Positions 25,220-32,803 of a stretch of 34,408 nucleotides of DNA are shown here, in pieces. The notes under the pieces are model-generated. The model ran no database searches, was not told where the DNA came from, and saw nothing but the letters and a program-made list of their open reading frames with translations. The DNA comes from an uncultured Actinomycetes bacterium (lineage in GTDB: Bacteria; Actinomycetota; Thermoleophilia; Solirubrobacterales; 70-9), in contig CAMLQY010000019.1 of NCBI GenBank assembly GCA_946482365.1, forward strand, positions 1-34,408, read 5' to 3'. The stretch's first letter is position 1; every line of letters starts with the position of its first letter. The position numbers and the translations under genes are program-made.

Positions 25220-25264
25220 GGAGGGGCCAGCGAAACCCCCGTGACGGTCGATCCCGGTACGCAA

Positions 25265-25270
25265 TAGTCT
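25265..25270 (+). promoter_or_regulatory. -10 box of the first SDR gene (leaderless)
   Basis: TAGTCT followed by six nt and GTG at 25277. A weak -35 candidate (GTGACG, 25241-25246) is 18 bp upstream. Confidence 0.5.
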
Positions 25271-25276
25271 TGCCGC

Positions 25277-26146
25277 GTGCCCGCCTACGACCTGAACGGA
25301 AAGGTGGCCCTGGTCACCGGCGCCGCCCGCGGGATCGGCTTCGAGACGGCCCGCCAGATGCACATGCGCGGCGCCTCGGTCGCGGTCGTCGACCTCGACG
25401 CCACCGAGGCGCGCGAGGCGGCCGAGCGGATCGGCGAGCGGGCGATCGGGATCGCCGCCGACGTCACCGACGCCGGGGCGATGCGGGCGGCGGTGGCGGA
25501 GACGGTCGAGCGCTTCGGCGGGCTCGACGTAGCGATGGCCAACGCCGGCCTCGCCCCGCCCTCGATCGCCACGATGCGCTCGGTCCCCGCCGAGGAGTGG
25601 GAACGCGTGGTCGAGGTCAACCTCTTCGGCGTCTGGCACACGCTGCGAGCCGCCCTGCCCCAGGTCTCCGAGCGCAAGGGCCACGTCGTCGTCGTCGCCT
25701 CGGTGGCGGCCTTCGCCAACGGGATGCTGGGCAGCTCCTACATGGTCTCCAAGGCGGCGGCCGAGCAGATCGGCCGTGCCCTGCGGACCGAGCTGACGCC
25801 GTTCGGCGCCGGCGCCAGCGTCGCCTACTTCGGCTGGGTCGACACGCGGATGGTCCAAGACACCTTCGACCGGCCGGGCGCCAGCGTGCTGGAGGAAATC
25901 GCCCCCGACTTCCTGATGAAGCGGATCACCCCCGAACAGGCGGGTGCCGCCGTCGTCAGGGGGATCGAAGAGCGGGCGCCGCGGATCTTCGCCCCCCGCT
26001 GGTGGCGCTACCTCTCCGCCCTGCGCGGCCTGCTCAACCCGCTGCTCGACCGCCGCAGCGAGCGCGACCCGCGCATCGCCGCCGCGATCCGCGAGGCCGA
26101 GTCGCGACAGGCGGGCGACGCGCAGACCGCGGCTCCCCGGGGCTAG
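25277..26146 (+). CDS. Short-chain dehydrogenase/reductase (SDR), first of a tandem pair
   Basis: A 289-residue classical SDR. The cofactor motif is TGAARGIG (about 14-21), with an acidic residue after the second strand (VVDLD), which favours NAD(H). The structural ANAG motif is in VAMANAGLA. The catalytic triad is Ser in VVVASVAAF and Tyr-x3-Lys in SSYMVSKAA, with Ser at Tyr minus 13 as expected. The substrate is unknown. The C-terminal extension (RWWRYLSALRGLLNPLLDRR) is longer than in most classical SDRs and is shared with the next gene. The GTG start at 25277 follows a TAGTCT box at six nt. The second SDR begins 13 bp after its stop. Confidence 0.88.
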   Translation: MPAYDLNGKVALVTGAARGIGFETARQMHMRGASVAVVDLDATEAREAAERIGERAIGIAADVTDAGAMRAAVAETVERFGGLDVAMANAGLAPPSIATMRSVPAEEWERVVEVNLFGVWHTLRAALPQVSERKGHVVVVASVAAFANGMLGSSYMVSKAAAEQIGRALRTELTPFGAGASVAYFGWVDTRMVQDTFDRPGASVLEEIAPDFLMKRITPEQAGAAVVRGIEERAPRIFAPRWWRYLSALRGLLNPLLDRRSERDPRIAAAIREAESRQAGDAQTAAPRG

Positions 26147-26159
26147 GCCCCGGCGCCGC

Positions 26160-27035
26160 ATGCCCGCCTACGACGTGAACGGGAAGGTGGCGCTCGTCAC
26201 CGGCGGCGCCCGCGGGATCGGCTTCGAGACGGCGCGCCAGATGCACCAGCGCGGGGCGTCCGTCGCCCTGCTCGACGTCGACGCGGCCGAGGTCCGCGAC
26301 GCGGCCGAGCGGCTCGGCGAGCGGGCGATCGGGATCGCCGCCGACGTCACCGACGCCGGATCGCTGCGCGCCGCCGTCGCCGAGACCGTCGAGCGCTTCG
26401 GCGGGGTGGACGTCGCGATGGCCAACGCCGGCATCGCCCCGCCGACCACGACCACGATCCGCATGGTCTCCGCCGAGGAGTGGGAGCGCGTGATCGACGT
26501 CAACCTGCTCGGCGTCTGGAACACGGTGCGGGCTGTCCTCCCCCAGGTCGCTGAGCGCCAGGGTCACATCGTCGTCGTCTCCTCCGCCTACGCGATCGCC
26601 AACGGCATGCTCAGCAGCGCCTACGCGGTGGCGAAGTCGGGAGTCGAGGCCTTCGGCCGCTCGCTGCGATCCGAGCTGGCGCCGCTCGGGGCGAGCGCGG
26701 GAGTCGCCTACTTCGGCTTCGTCGACACCAAGCTGGTCCAGGACGCCTTCGCCAAGCCGGCGACGGCCCGGCTCGAGGAGACAGTCCCGGCCTTCCTGCT
26801 GAAGCGGATCACGCCCGCCGAGGCGGGCGCCTCGGTCGTGCGCGGGATCGAAGAGCGGGCACCCCGCACCTTCGCGCCGAAGTACTGGCGCTACATCTCC
26901 GCCCTGCGCGGCCTGATCAACCCGCTCTTCGACAAGCGGGCGGACAGCGACCGGCGCGTCCGCGAGGCGGTCCAGAGCGCCGAGACGCTCTCGGAGGCCG
27001 GCGCCACCGGCGACGCCTCAGCCGCTTCGCGTTAG
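26160..27035 (+). CDS. Short-chain dehydrogenase/reductase (SDR), second of a tandem pair
   Basis: A 291-residue paralogue of the preceding gene, alike from the first residues (MPAYDVNGKVALVTGGARGI) to the C-terminal helix (KYWRYISALRGLINPLFDKR), so the pair arose by tandem duplication. The cofactor loop is TGGARGIG, the acidic strand end is LLDVD, and the active site is Ser in VVVSSAYAIAN with Tyr-x3-Lys in SAYAVAKSG. The differences from its neighbour cluster around the active site (AYAIANGMLSSAYAV versus VAAFANGMLGSSYMV), which may mean a different substrate. It starts 13 bp after the first SDR stop and must be co-transcribed. Its 3' end overlaps that of the convergent FAD/Fe-S dehydrogenase gene by 18 bp. 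Confidence 0.88.
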   Translation: MPAYDVNGKVALVTGGARGIGFETARQMHQRGASVALLDVDAAEVRDAAERLGERAIGIAADVTDAGSLRAAVAETVERFGGVDVAMANAGIAPPTTTTIRMVSAEEWERVIDVNLLGVWNTVRAVLPQVAERQGHIVVVSSAYAIANGMLSSAYAVAKSGVEAFGRSLRSELAPLGASAGVAYFGFVDTKLVQDAFAKPATARLEETVPAFLLKRITPAEAGASVVRGIEERAPRTFAPKYWRYISALRGLINPLFDKRADSDRRVREAVQSAETLSEAGATGDASAASR

Positions 27036-29900
27036 CCGCTCGAGCAGGACGACGACCGACTCGTAGGGCTCGCCGGTGGCGCGGCTGAGGCCGATCTCGC
27101 AGGTGCGGTTGCTGGAGAGGTGGGCGTCGAAGCGGCGGCCGGCGAGCTCCTCCGCCTGGGGGCGCGTGGCGGCGGCGGTCAGCTCCGGGTGGGAGATGCC
27201 GCGGTCGCCGGCGAAGCCGCAGCAGGTCGCCGAGGGGGCGACGTGGACGTCCTCGGCGAGGGCGGCGGCAAGGGCGCGGAGGCGCGGCGCCAGGCCCATG
27301 TGGCGGGTGGCGCAGGTCGGGTGGACGGTGGCCGAGCCGACCTTCTCGCCAACCTCCAGCTTCGGCAGCAGGCGGTCGTTGGCCCAGGCGACCGAGTCGA
27401 GGATCTCGAGCTTGGCGAGCCGCTCCGCGTTCTCCTCGCCGAGCACCCCGTCGCCGGGTTCGGTCACGCCCTGCGTGCAAGAAGCAGCGTCGATAACCAC
27501 CGGAAGCTCACCGCCGTCGGTCCACTCCCAAAGCCGCTCAATCATCTCGTTCGCCTTGTGGCGGTGGGCCTCGCCGAAGCCCTTCGAGCTCCAGGGCAGC
27601 CCACAACAGCTCCCCGCCACCTCCGCTGGGATCCAGACCGGCAACCCGGCTCGCTCCGAAACGGCAACCACCGCCTCGACGATTCCCAGCGGCCGACGGG
27701 CCGATACGTCAAGTATGTGTTGACGTATCGGCCCGTCGGCCCCGTTGTTGGGGGGGCCGAAGATGCGGTTGGTGCAGGAGGGGACGTAGACGGCCGCGGC
27801 GCCCTCGCGCTCGGTCCGTGGGAGCGCCCGCTTCGCGGCGCCCGGCAGGCCCTTGCCCCGCTTCGTCCGGCGGGCCAGCGGGCCGCCGAGTCGCAGGCCG
27901 GCGCGCGAGGCCCTCTCGACCGCGCCCCAGCGCTTCGCCCCCGCCAGGGCGGCTCGTTCGGCCCTTGGCGTATGCCTCTCCCGGCGCATTTCCTTGACCA
28001 GCTCGCCGGTGTCGATCCCGACCGGGCAGGCGAGCTGGCAGGAGCCGTCGGCGGCGCAGGTCTCCATCGCGTCGTACTCGAACTCCTCCAGCAGGGTGCG
28101 CTGGAGGGGCGACCCGGCTGGCTGGCGTGCCATCTCCCGCCGCAGGACGATCCGCTGGCGCGGCGTCGTCGTCAGGTTGCGGCTGGGGCAGACCGGCTCG
28201 CAGAAGCCGCACTCCACACAGGCGCTCGCCGACTCCTCGATCGGCGGCGTGGTTTTCAGGTTGCGGAGGTGGACGCCGGGATCGCGGTTAAGCACCACGC
28301 CGGGGTTGAGCACGCCGTCGGGGTCGGCGAGCCCCTTCACCCGCCACATCAGCCCGGTCGCTACCTCCCCCCACTCGCGCTCGACGTAGGGGGCCATGTT
28401 GATGCCGGTGCCGTGCTCGGCCTTGAGCGAGCCGTCGTACTTGCCGACGACCAGCTCGACCAGCTCGGCCATGAAGGCCTCGTAGCGCTCCAGGTCCTCC
28501 CGCTTGGCGAAGTCGGGCGTGAGCATGAAGTGCAGGTTCCCGGCCGAGGCGTGGCCGGCGACGCCGGGCAGGAAGCCGTGCCGGCCGAGCAGCGCCTGCA
28601 AGTCGCGAGCGCCCTCGGCGATCCGCTCGGGCGGGACGCAGACGTCCTCGACGATCAGCGCCGTGCCGGGCAGGCGGACGCGGCCGATCAGGCCGTGCAG
28701 GCCCTCGCGCACGCGCCAGGCCAGCTCGATCTCCTCGGCGTCGCGGGTGAACTCGAAGGGCTCGAGCGTCTCGTGGCCGGCGAAGATCTCGCTGGCCTTC
28801 GCAACGTAGGCATCGAGCTCCTCGCTCGTCCCGGCGCCGTACTCGACCAGCAGCACCGCCGACTCCGGCGGCAGCTCCTTCCACTCCTCCGGCGCGCCGA
28901 CCATGTTCCAGGCGGCGGTGATCAGCGCCGGGGCGACCATCAGCTCGACCGCGGTCGCGCCGCTCTCGACCAGGTCGCGGACGGGTGCGATCGCCTCGTC
29001 GATGCCGGGGAAGTGGACCCAGGCCGTCGTGGTCTCCGCCGGCAGCAGCACGGTCTCGAAGACGGCCTCGGCGACGAAGGCGAGGGTGCCCTCGGAGCCG
29101 ACCACCAGGCGGCGGAAGATCTCCAGCGGCTCATCCGCGTCGAGGAAGGCGCAGAGCCGGTACCCGGTCGTGTTCTTGATCGCGAACTTGCGCCGGATGC
29201 GCTCGCTCAGCTCGGCGTCGGCGCGGATCTCGTCGCGGATCGCGGCGAGCCCGGCCGCCAGCTCCGGCTCCTCGGCGGCGAACCGCTCGGCCGCGTCGGG
29301 CTCGGCGGTGTCGATCGTCGTCCCCGAGGCGAGCACGAGGGTCATCGAGCGCACGGTCGAGTAGGAGTCGCGGGTGACCCCGCAGCGCATCCCGCCCGAG
29401 TTGTTGGCGATCACGCCGCCGACGCAGGCGATGTCGGTGCTGGCCGGGTCGGGGCCGAGCTTGCGCCCGTGCGGGGCGAGGACGCGGTTGGCGTTGCCGA
29501 GCACGGTGCCGGGCTTGACCCGGACGCGCGCGCCCCCGTCCTCCACCGCGACGCCGCCGAAGTGGCGGCGCACGTCGACCAGGATCCCGCTGGTCTGGCC
29601 CTGGCCGTTGAGGCTGGTGCCGCCGGCGCGGAAGGTGACCGGGACGCCGCTGCGGCGACCGTAGGCGAGGACCTTGGCGACGTCGCCCGCGTCGTGGGCC
29701 ATGACGACGACCTGGGGGAGGAGCCGGTAGGGGCTGGCGTCGGAGGCGTAGCGGACGATGTCGCTGGCGCGGCCGAGGACGCGGTCGGCGCCGAGCAGCT
29801 CCTCCAGCTCGCGGCGCAGCGGCTGGGCCGCGCCCGTCGCGAGGCTGTCGGGAGCGCGGTCGGGTGCGGGCGCGGAGGGCTGCGGCGCGAGCGAAGTCAT
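27018..29900 (-). CDS. FAD-binding and Fe-S 2-hydroxyacid dehydrogenase (D-lactate dehydrogenase/GlcD-GlcF fusion type)
   Basis: A 960-residue flavoprotein of the family that oxidises D-lactate, glycolate or other 2-hydroxyacids and passes electrons to the respiratory chain. The FAD-binding domain (about 50-220) contains FRAGGTSLNGQGQ and VGGVIANNSGGMRCG. The C-terminal FAD-oxidase domain (about 270-520) ends with the KAEHGTGINMAPYVE and DPDGVLNPG motifs. Two ferredoxin-type clusters follow near 560-640 (CVECGFCEPVCP, CAADGSCQLACP). Two CCG domains lie near 765 and 890 (GSCCGLPWSSKG, ATCCGFAGDRG). Residues about 720-737 (ADGPIRQHILDVSARR and flanks) are encoded by a palindromic insertion just after the first CCG-domain strand. 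ATG 29900 has GGAG six nt upstream; ATG 29921 is also in frame. It starts about 10-30 bp after the ThDP enzyme gene, in the same operon. Confidence 0.9.
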   Translation of the reverse strand: MTSLAPQPSAPAPDRAPDSLATGAAQPLRRELEELLGADRVLGRASDIVRYASDASPYRLLPQVVVMAHDAGDVAKVLAYGRRSGVPVTFRAGGTSLNGQGQTSGILVDVRRHFGGVAVEDGGARVRVKPGTVLGNANRVLAPHGRKLGPDPASTDIACVGGVIANNSGGMRCGVTRDSYSTVRSMTLVLASGTTIDTAEPDAAERFAAEEPELAAGLAAIRDEIRADAELSERIRRKFAIKNTTGYRLCAFLDADEPLEIFRRLVVGSEGTLAFVAEAVFETVLLPAETTTAWVHFPGIDEAIAPVRDLVESGATAVELMVAPALITAAWNMVGAPEEWKELPPESAVLLVEYGAGTSEELDAYVAKASEIFAGHETLEPFEFTRDAEEIELAWRVREGLHGLIGRVRLPGTALIVEDVCVPPERIAEGARDLQALLGRHGFLPGVAGHASAGNLHFMLTPDFAKREDLERYEAFMAELVELVVGKYDGSLKAEHGTGINMAPYVEREWGEVATGLMWRVKGLADPDGVLNPGVVLNRDPGVHLRNLKTTPPIEESASACVECGFCEPVCPSRNLTTTPRQRIVLRREMARQPAGSPLQRTLLEEFEYDAMETCAADGSCQLACPVGIDTGELVKEMRRERHTPRAERAALAGAKRWGAVERASRAGLRLGGPLARRTKRGKGLPGAAKRALPRTEREGAAAVYVPSCTNRIFGPPNNGADGPIRQHILDVSARRPLGIVEAVVAVSERAGLPVWIPAEVAGSCCGLPWSSKGFGEAHRHKANEMIERLWEWTDGGELPVVIDAASCTQGVTEPGDGVLGEENAERLAKLEILDSVAWANDRLLPKLEVGEKVGSATVHPTCATRHMGLAPRLRALAAALAEDVHVAPSATCCGFAGDRGISHPELTAAATRPQAEELAGRRFDAHLSSNRTCEIGLSRATGEPYESVVVLLERLTRSG
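27691..27741. repeat. Palindromic element A, in frame inside the FAD/Fe-S dehydrogenase gene
   Basis: Perfect inverted repeat with 22-nt arms (27691-27712 and 27720-27741) and a 7-nt loop. The shared arm includes CCGACGGGCCGATACGTCAA. The 51-bp length is a multiple of three, and the minus strand reads ADGPIRQHILDVSARR in frame. A copy at 34126-34174, read on the plus strand, is identical over 48 of 49 positions; only one loop base differs. Confidence 0.85.
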
Positions 29901-29931
29901 GTTCCGCTCCAGCAGCGCCATGGGGCAGACC

Positions 29932-31530
29932 TTAGAAGAGGGACATCCCCGGCGCGACCGGGACTTCGACCAGCTCCGGATGGGGAGATGCGAGCGCCTT
30001 GGCGAGGGCGTCGCGGACCTCGTCGCGGTCCTTGGCCCGGTGCGCCTTCACGCCGTAGCCCTCGGCCACCGCAGCGACGTCGAGCGCGGGCAGGTCGAGC
30101 CCGGGCGCGCCGGCGACCTGCTCGACCTCGGCGAACCACTTGAGGATCGCGTACTCCTCGTTGCGCAGGACGAGGAAGGTGACCGGGACCTTGTAGGCGA
30201 CGGCGGTCCAGAAGGCGCTGACCGCGTACTGGACCGACCCCTCGCCGATCACGCAGACGACCGGGCGGTCGGGCTGGGCCAGCTGCACGCCGATCGAGGC
30301 GGCAAGCCCGAAGCCGAGGCCGCCCCCCGCGGCGAAGTAGTAGCTGCCCGGGCGCGAGAGGCGCATCTGGTTTCGCAGGGAGAGGGTGCTGGAGGGCGAC
30401 TCGAGCACGACGATGCCGTCCTCGGGGAAGGCCTCGGCGAGCGCGGTATGGACGGTCGAGGAGTTGAGCGGGTCGCTGGGCGGGATTTCCTGCGGACCGG
30501 GGTTGGGCTCGGGGGCCGGCCGCGAGGACTCGGGCAGATCCTCGAGCAGCGCCGCCAGGGTCAGCTTTACATCGGCGACGAGGGCGTCCCCCATCGGCGC
30601 CCGCGCGGCCTCGTCGGGGTCGCTGGTGATCGCGACCAGCTTCCCCCCCTCGGGCAGCAGCGGCCCCGGGACGTAGGGGTAGTAGGGGAAGACCGAGCTG
30701 CCGAGGACGAGGATCAGGTCGTGACCCTCGAGCGTCTGGCCGATCGGGCCGATCGCCGGCGGCAGCACGCCGCGGAAGTTGGGGTGGTCCTCCGGGAAGC
30801 CGAGGCGGCCGCCGCCGGTGGCCGGGGTCGCCCAGACCGGCAGGCGCTGGCGCTCGGCGAGGGCGATCGCGTCCTCCCACGCGCCGGAAGCGTCGATGTC
30901 GGGGCCGGCGACCATGACCGGGTTCGCCGCGGCGTCGAGCCGGTCGGCGAGGACACGGACGGCGGCGGGGTCGGCGGCAGCGCGACCGCTGACCCGCCGC
31001 CCGATCGCCTCGCGCGCGTCGGCCTCGTCGACCTCCGCGTACCAGTCGTCCATCGGCAGCGAGACGAAGACCGGGCCCTGCGGCGGCAGCGAAGCGAGGT
31101 GGGCACCGTGCGCCAGCGCCAGCGGCACGTCCTCGGCCCGAGCCGGCTCGTATGACCACTTGACCAGTGGGTGGGGCATGCGGATCGCGTCGCGGTTGGT
31201 CAGGTTCGCCTGCAGGGTGATCTGCGCCCGCGCCTGCTGCCCCGCCGTGACCAGCACCGGGGAGTGGTTGGCCTGGGCGTTGAAGATCGCCCCCATCGCG
31301 TTGCCGAGGCCGGGGGCGGTGTGCAGGTTGGCGACCGTGGTGCGGCCCGAAGCCTGGGCGAAGCCGTCGGCCATCCCGACCACGACCGCCTCCTGCAGGC
31401 CGAGCACGTAGCGGAAGTCGGAGGGGAAGTCGGCGAGCATCGGCAGCTCGGTCGAGCCGGGGTTGCCGAACATCGTCGTCATCCCGCGCTCGCGGAAGAG
31501 GTCGAAGGTGGCTTCGCGGACCGTTGGCAT
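29932..31530 (-). CDS. mdlC: Benzoylformate decarboxylase-like thiamine diphosphate enzyme
   Basis: A 532-residue ThDP-dependent 2-oxoacid decarboxylase closest in wording to benzoylformate decarboxylase (BFD) of Pseudomonas putida. FGNPGSTELP gives Ser26, LQEA gives the cofactor glutamate Glu47 and NLHTAPG gives His70, at the same numbers as in BFD. PLVKWSYEPA and LEGHD are also shared. Three sites differ: BFD His281 corresponds to Tyr284 here (VFPYYPY versus VFRYHQY), the Mg-binding GDG is GEG (Glu430), and NGT is NEE (457-459). It probably decarboxylates a 2-oxoacid to an aldehyde; whether that is benzoylformate is uncertain. Start: ATG 31530 with TAGGGT ten nt upstream. It is the first gene of an operon with the FAD/Fe-S dehydrogenase, which could make its substrate. 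Confidence 0.85.
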   Translation of the reverse strand: MPTVREATFDLFRERGMTTMFGNPGSTELPMLADFPSDFRYVLGLQEAVVVGMADGFAQASGRTTVANLHTAPGLGNAMGAIFNAQANHSPVLVTAGQQARAQITLQANLTNRDAIRMPHPLVKWSYEPARAEDVPLALAHGAHLASLPPQGPVFVSLPMDDWYAEVDEADAREAIGRRVSGRAAADPAAVRVLADRLDAAANPVMVAGPDIDASGAWEDAIALAERQRLPVWATPATGGGRLGFPEDHPNFRGVLPPAIGPIGQTLEGHDLILVLGSSVFPYYPYVPGPLLPEGGKLVAITSDPDEAARAPMGDALVADVKLTLAALLEDLPESSRPAPEPNPGPQEIPPSDPLNSSTVHTALAEAFPEDGIVVLESPSSTLSLRNQMRLSRPGSYYFAAGGGLGFGLAASIGVQLAQPDRPVVCVIGEGSVQYAVSAFWTAVAYKVPVTFLVLRNEEYAILKWFAEVEQVAGAPGLDLPALDVAAVAEGYGVKAHRAKDRDEVRDALAKALASPHPELVEVPVAPGMSLF

Positions 31531-31587
31531 ACCGCGCGAAACCCTATATGTGAATTGCGGTTCTCAAGGGGCACCCCCGGTGCCGCC

Positions 31588-31593
31588 GATACG
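31588..31593 (+). promoter_or_regulatory. -10 box of the M15-like exported protein gene (leaderless)
   Basis: GATACG followed by six nt and GTG at 31600; a weak match to TAnnnT but at the spacing used by other genes here. Confidence 0.3.
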
Positions 31594-31599
31594 GCAACC

Positions 31600-32277
31600 G
31601 TGGGACTGCTCACCTCTACGCGCAGGGCTCTTCTCGTCGTCGTCGCGACTCTCTCGATAAGCGGCACATGGACCGCTGCCGCTGCCGGCGGCCCAGCCTC
31701 CACGCGCCTCGCCTATGGGGTCGGCGAAATCGTCCCGATCCCCGCCTCGATCCCCCACGAAGAGGGCGACATGGTCGACCGTCGCATCATCCCCAACCTG
31801 CGCTGGATCGCCCAGCGCTTCCCGATCTACGTCAGCGACGGCTACTCGGGGCCGCTGCCGAACGGCGAACACGCCGGCTGTCACGGCTGTCACGTCAAGC
31901 ACTCGGATCACTACAACGGCCTCGCCGTCGACATCTCGCCGCTGAACTGGAGTGGCAGATGCGACGAGCGCTGGCGCGGGATCACCCGCCTCGCGCTCTG
32001 GGCCGAGCCGGAGCAGGACAAACCCGCCGCTCCCTTCCGCTGGGTCGGCTACGACGGCGACGCCGGCCACGGCTGCGGCCACCACCTCCACATCTCCTGG
32101 GAACACGCCGCGGCGCCGCAGTTCCAGCTCGCCGAATGGGTCGAGGTCTTCCCGGTCGGCAAGCAGCCCGCCCGCAAGCAGCGCCAAAAGCGCCCCAAGA
32201 CTCCCCCGGCACCCCCGCCCGGCCCCTCCGGCGGCGTCTCGACCGTCCACTCCGGCGGCCTCTCCCCCGGCGACTGA
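31600..32277 (+). CDS. Exported M15/VanY-like metallopeptidase-fold protein with a CxxCH motif
   Basis: A 225-residue protein with a signal peptide (hydrophobic core about 9-27, likely cleavage after AAAA near 29). The domain at 60-170 resembles the LAS fold of D,D-carboxypeptidases: SDHYNGLAVDI gives His104 and Asp111 of the SxHxxGxAxD motif, and GHHLHISW gives the HxH pair (His162/His164). The usual catalytic Glu is not obvious, so activity on peptidoglycan is unproven. Between strands sits HAGCHGCHVKH, which contains CHGCH (94-98), a match to the haem c attachment motif CxxCH. It could also bind zinc or form a disulfide. The C-terminal tail is Lys then Pro rich and probably disordered. The start is GTG 31600. 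It is followed 19 bp later by a lipoprotein gene. Confidence 0.65.
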   Translation: MGLLTSTRRALLVVVATLSISGTWTAAAAGGPASTRLAYGVGEIVPIPASIPHEEGDMVDRRIIPNLRWIAQRFPIYVSDGYSGPLPNGEHAGCHGCHVKHSDHYNGLAVDISPLNWSGRCDERWRGITRLALWAEPEQDKPAAPFRWVGYDGDAGHGCGHHLHISWEHAAAPQFQLAEWVEVFPVGKQPARKQRQKRPKTPPAPPPGPSGGVSTVHSGGLSPGD

Positions 32278-32281
32278 GCCA

Positions 32282-32287
32282 TAGGAT
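32282..32287 (+). promoter_or_regulatory. -10 box of the lipoprotein gene
   Basis: TAGGAT, nine nt before the ATG at 32297, just after the stop of the preceding gene. Confidence 0.35.
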
Positions 32288-32296
32288 TCGCGGCCG

Positions 32297-32764
32297 ATGC
32301 GCCGCCTGTCCTCGATCGCCGCCATCGTCGTCGCCTTGACGGCCGGCTGCGGGAGCACCGACGAGTCCACACCGGTCGCTTGCCTGGAAGGCGCTCGCAC
32401 CTACCTGCGGGCGCTCGAGGACGCACCGGGGACGGTGCGGCTCCAGGGCGAGACGCCGATCTCGGAATGTCTCGCCGAGAACCAGGCCGGCGGTGCGCTC
32501 GCGACCGTGGGCACGGCGATGGTGGCGGCGGCAACCGAGCTGAACGCCGAGGCTCGCCGGGATCCGGGCGGGGCTGAGAGCCTCCAGCTCGGCTACCTGC
32601 TCGGCGCCGCGCAGCGGGGCGCCGACGGAACGCAGGGAATCCACGCCGAGCTGCTCCGCCGCCTCGCCGCCGCCGCCCGCTACAGCCGCGACAACCGGCC
32701 GCTGCCGGCGACGTTCCTCGACGCCTACCAGGGGGGCTTCGACGCCGGGCACAGCCGCGGCTGA
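32297..32764 (+). CDS. Predicted lipoprotein, function unknown
   Basis: A 155-residue protein with a lipoprotein signal: MRR, a hydrophobic core (about 5-15) and the lipobox LTAGC, which places the lipidated cysteine at 18. The mature part is mostly helical and Ala-rich (GALATVGTAMVAAATELNAE, SLQLGYLLGAAQRGADGT, AELLRRLAAAARYSRDN), with two further cysteines (VACLEG, ISECLAE) that could form a disulfide outside the cell. It matches no family I recognise. It sits 19 bp after the M15-like exported protein gene and may be expressed with it, though a TAGGAT box suggests its own promoter. Fumarase starts about 40 bp downstream. Confidence 0.7.
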   Translation: MRRLSSIAAIVVALTAGCGSTDESTPVACLEGARTYLRALEDAPGTVRLQGETPISECLAENQAGGALATVGTAMVAAATELNAEARRDPGGAESLQLGYLLGAAQRGADGTQGIHAELLRRLAAAARYSRDNRPLPATFLDAYQGGFDAGHSRG

Positions 32765-32765
32765 A

Positions 32766-32771
32766 TACGCT
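32766..32771 (+). promoter_or_regulatory. -10 box of fumC
   Basis: TACGCT, placing the start of transcription near 32778 and giving a leader of about 26 nt that carries the GGAGG at 32792-32796. Confidence 0.35.
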
Positions 32772-32803
32772 TGGCAGACAACGACTTCGATGGAGGCATT
32801 GAC

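Noticed and set aside
25205..25276. Possible T-box riboswitch before ileS, as in many actinobacteria
   Set aside because: Only 72 bp separate ileS from a divergent gene, with no specifier loop or T-box sequence, and a TAGAAT box nine nt before the ATG implies no leader.
27120..30143. A 1007-codon open frame on the plus strand, antisense to the FAD/Fe-S dehydrogenase and ThDP enzyme genes
   Set aside because: It is a shadow of GC-rich coding DNA: the product is a run of Ala, Gly, Arg, Asp and Val without any domain, and the opposite strand holds clear conserved motifs.
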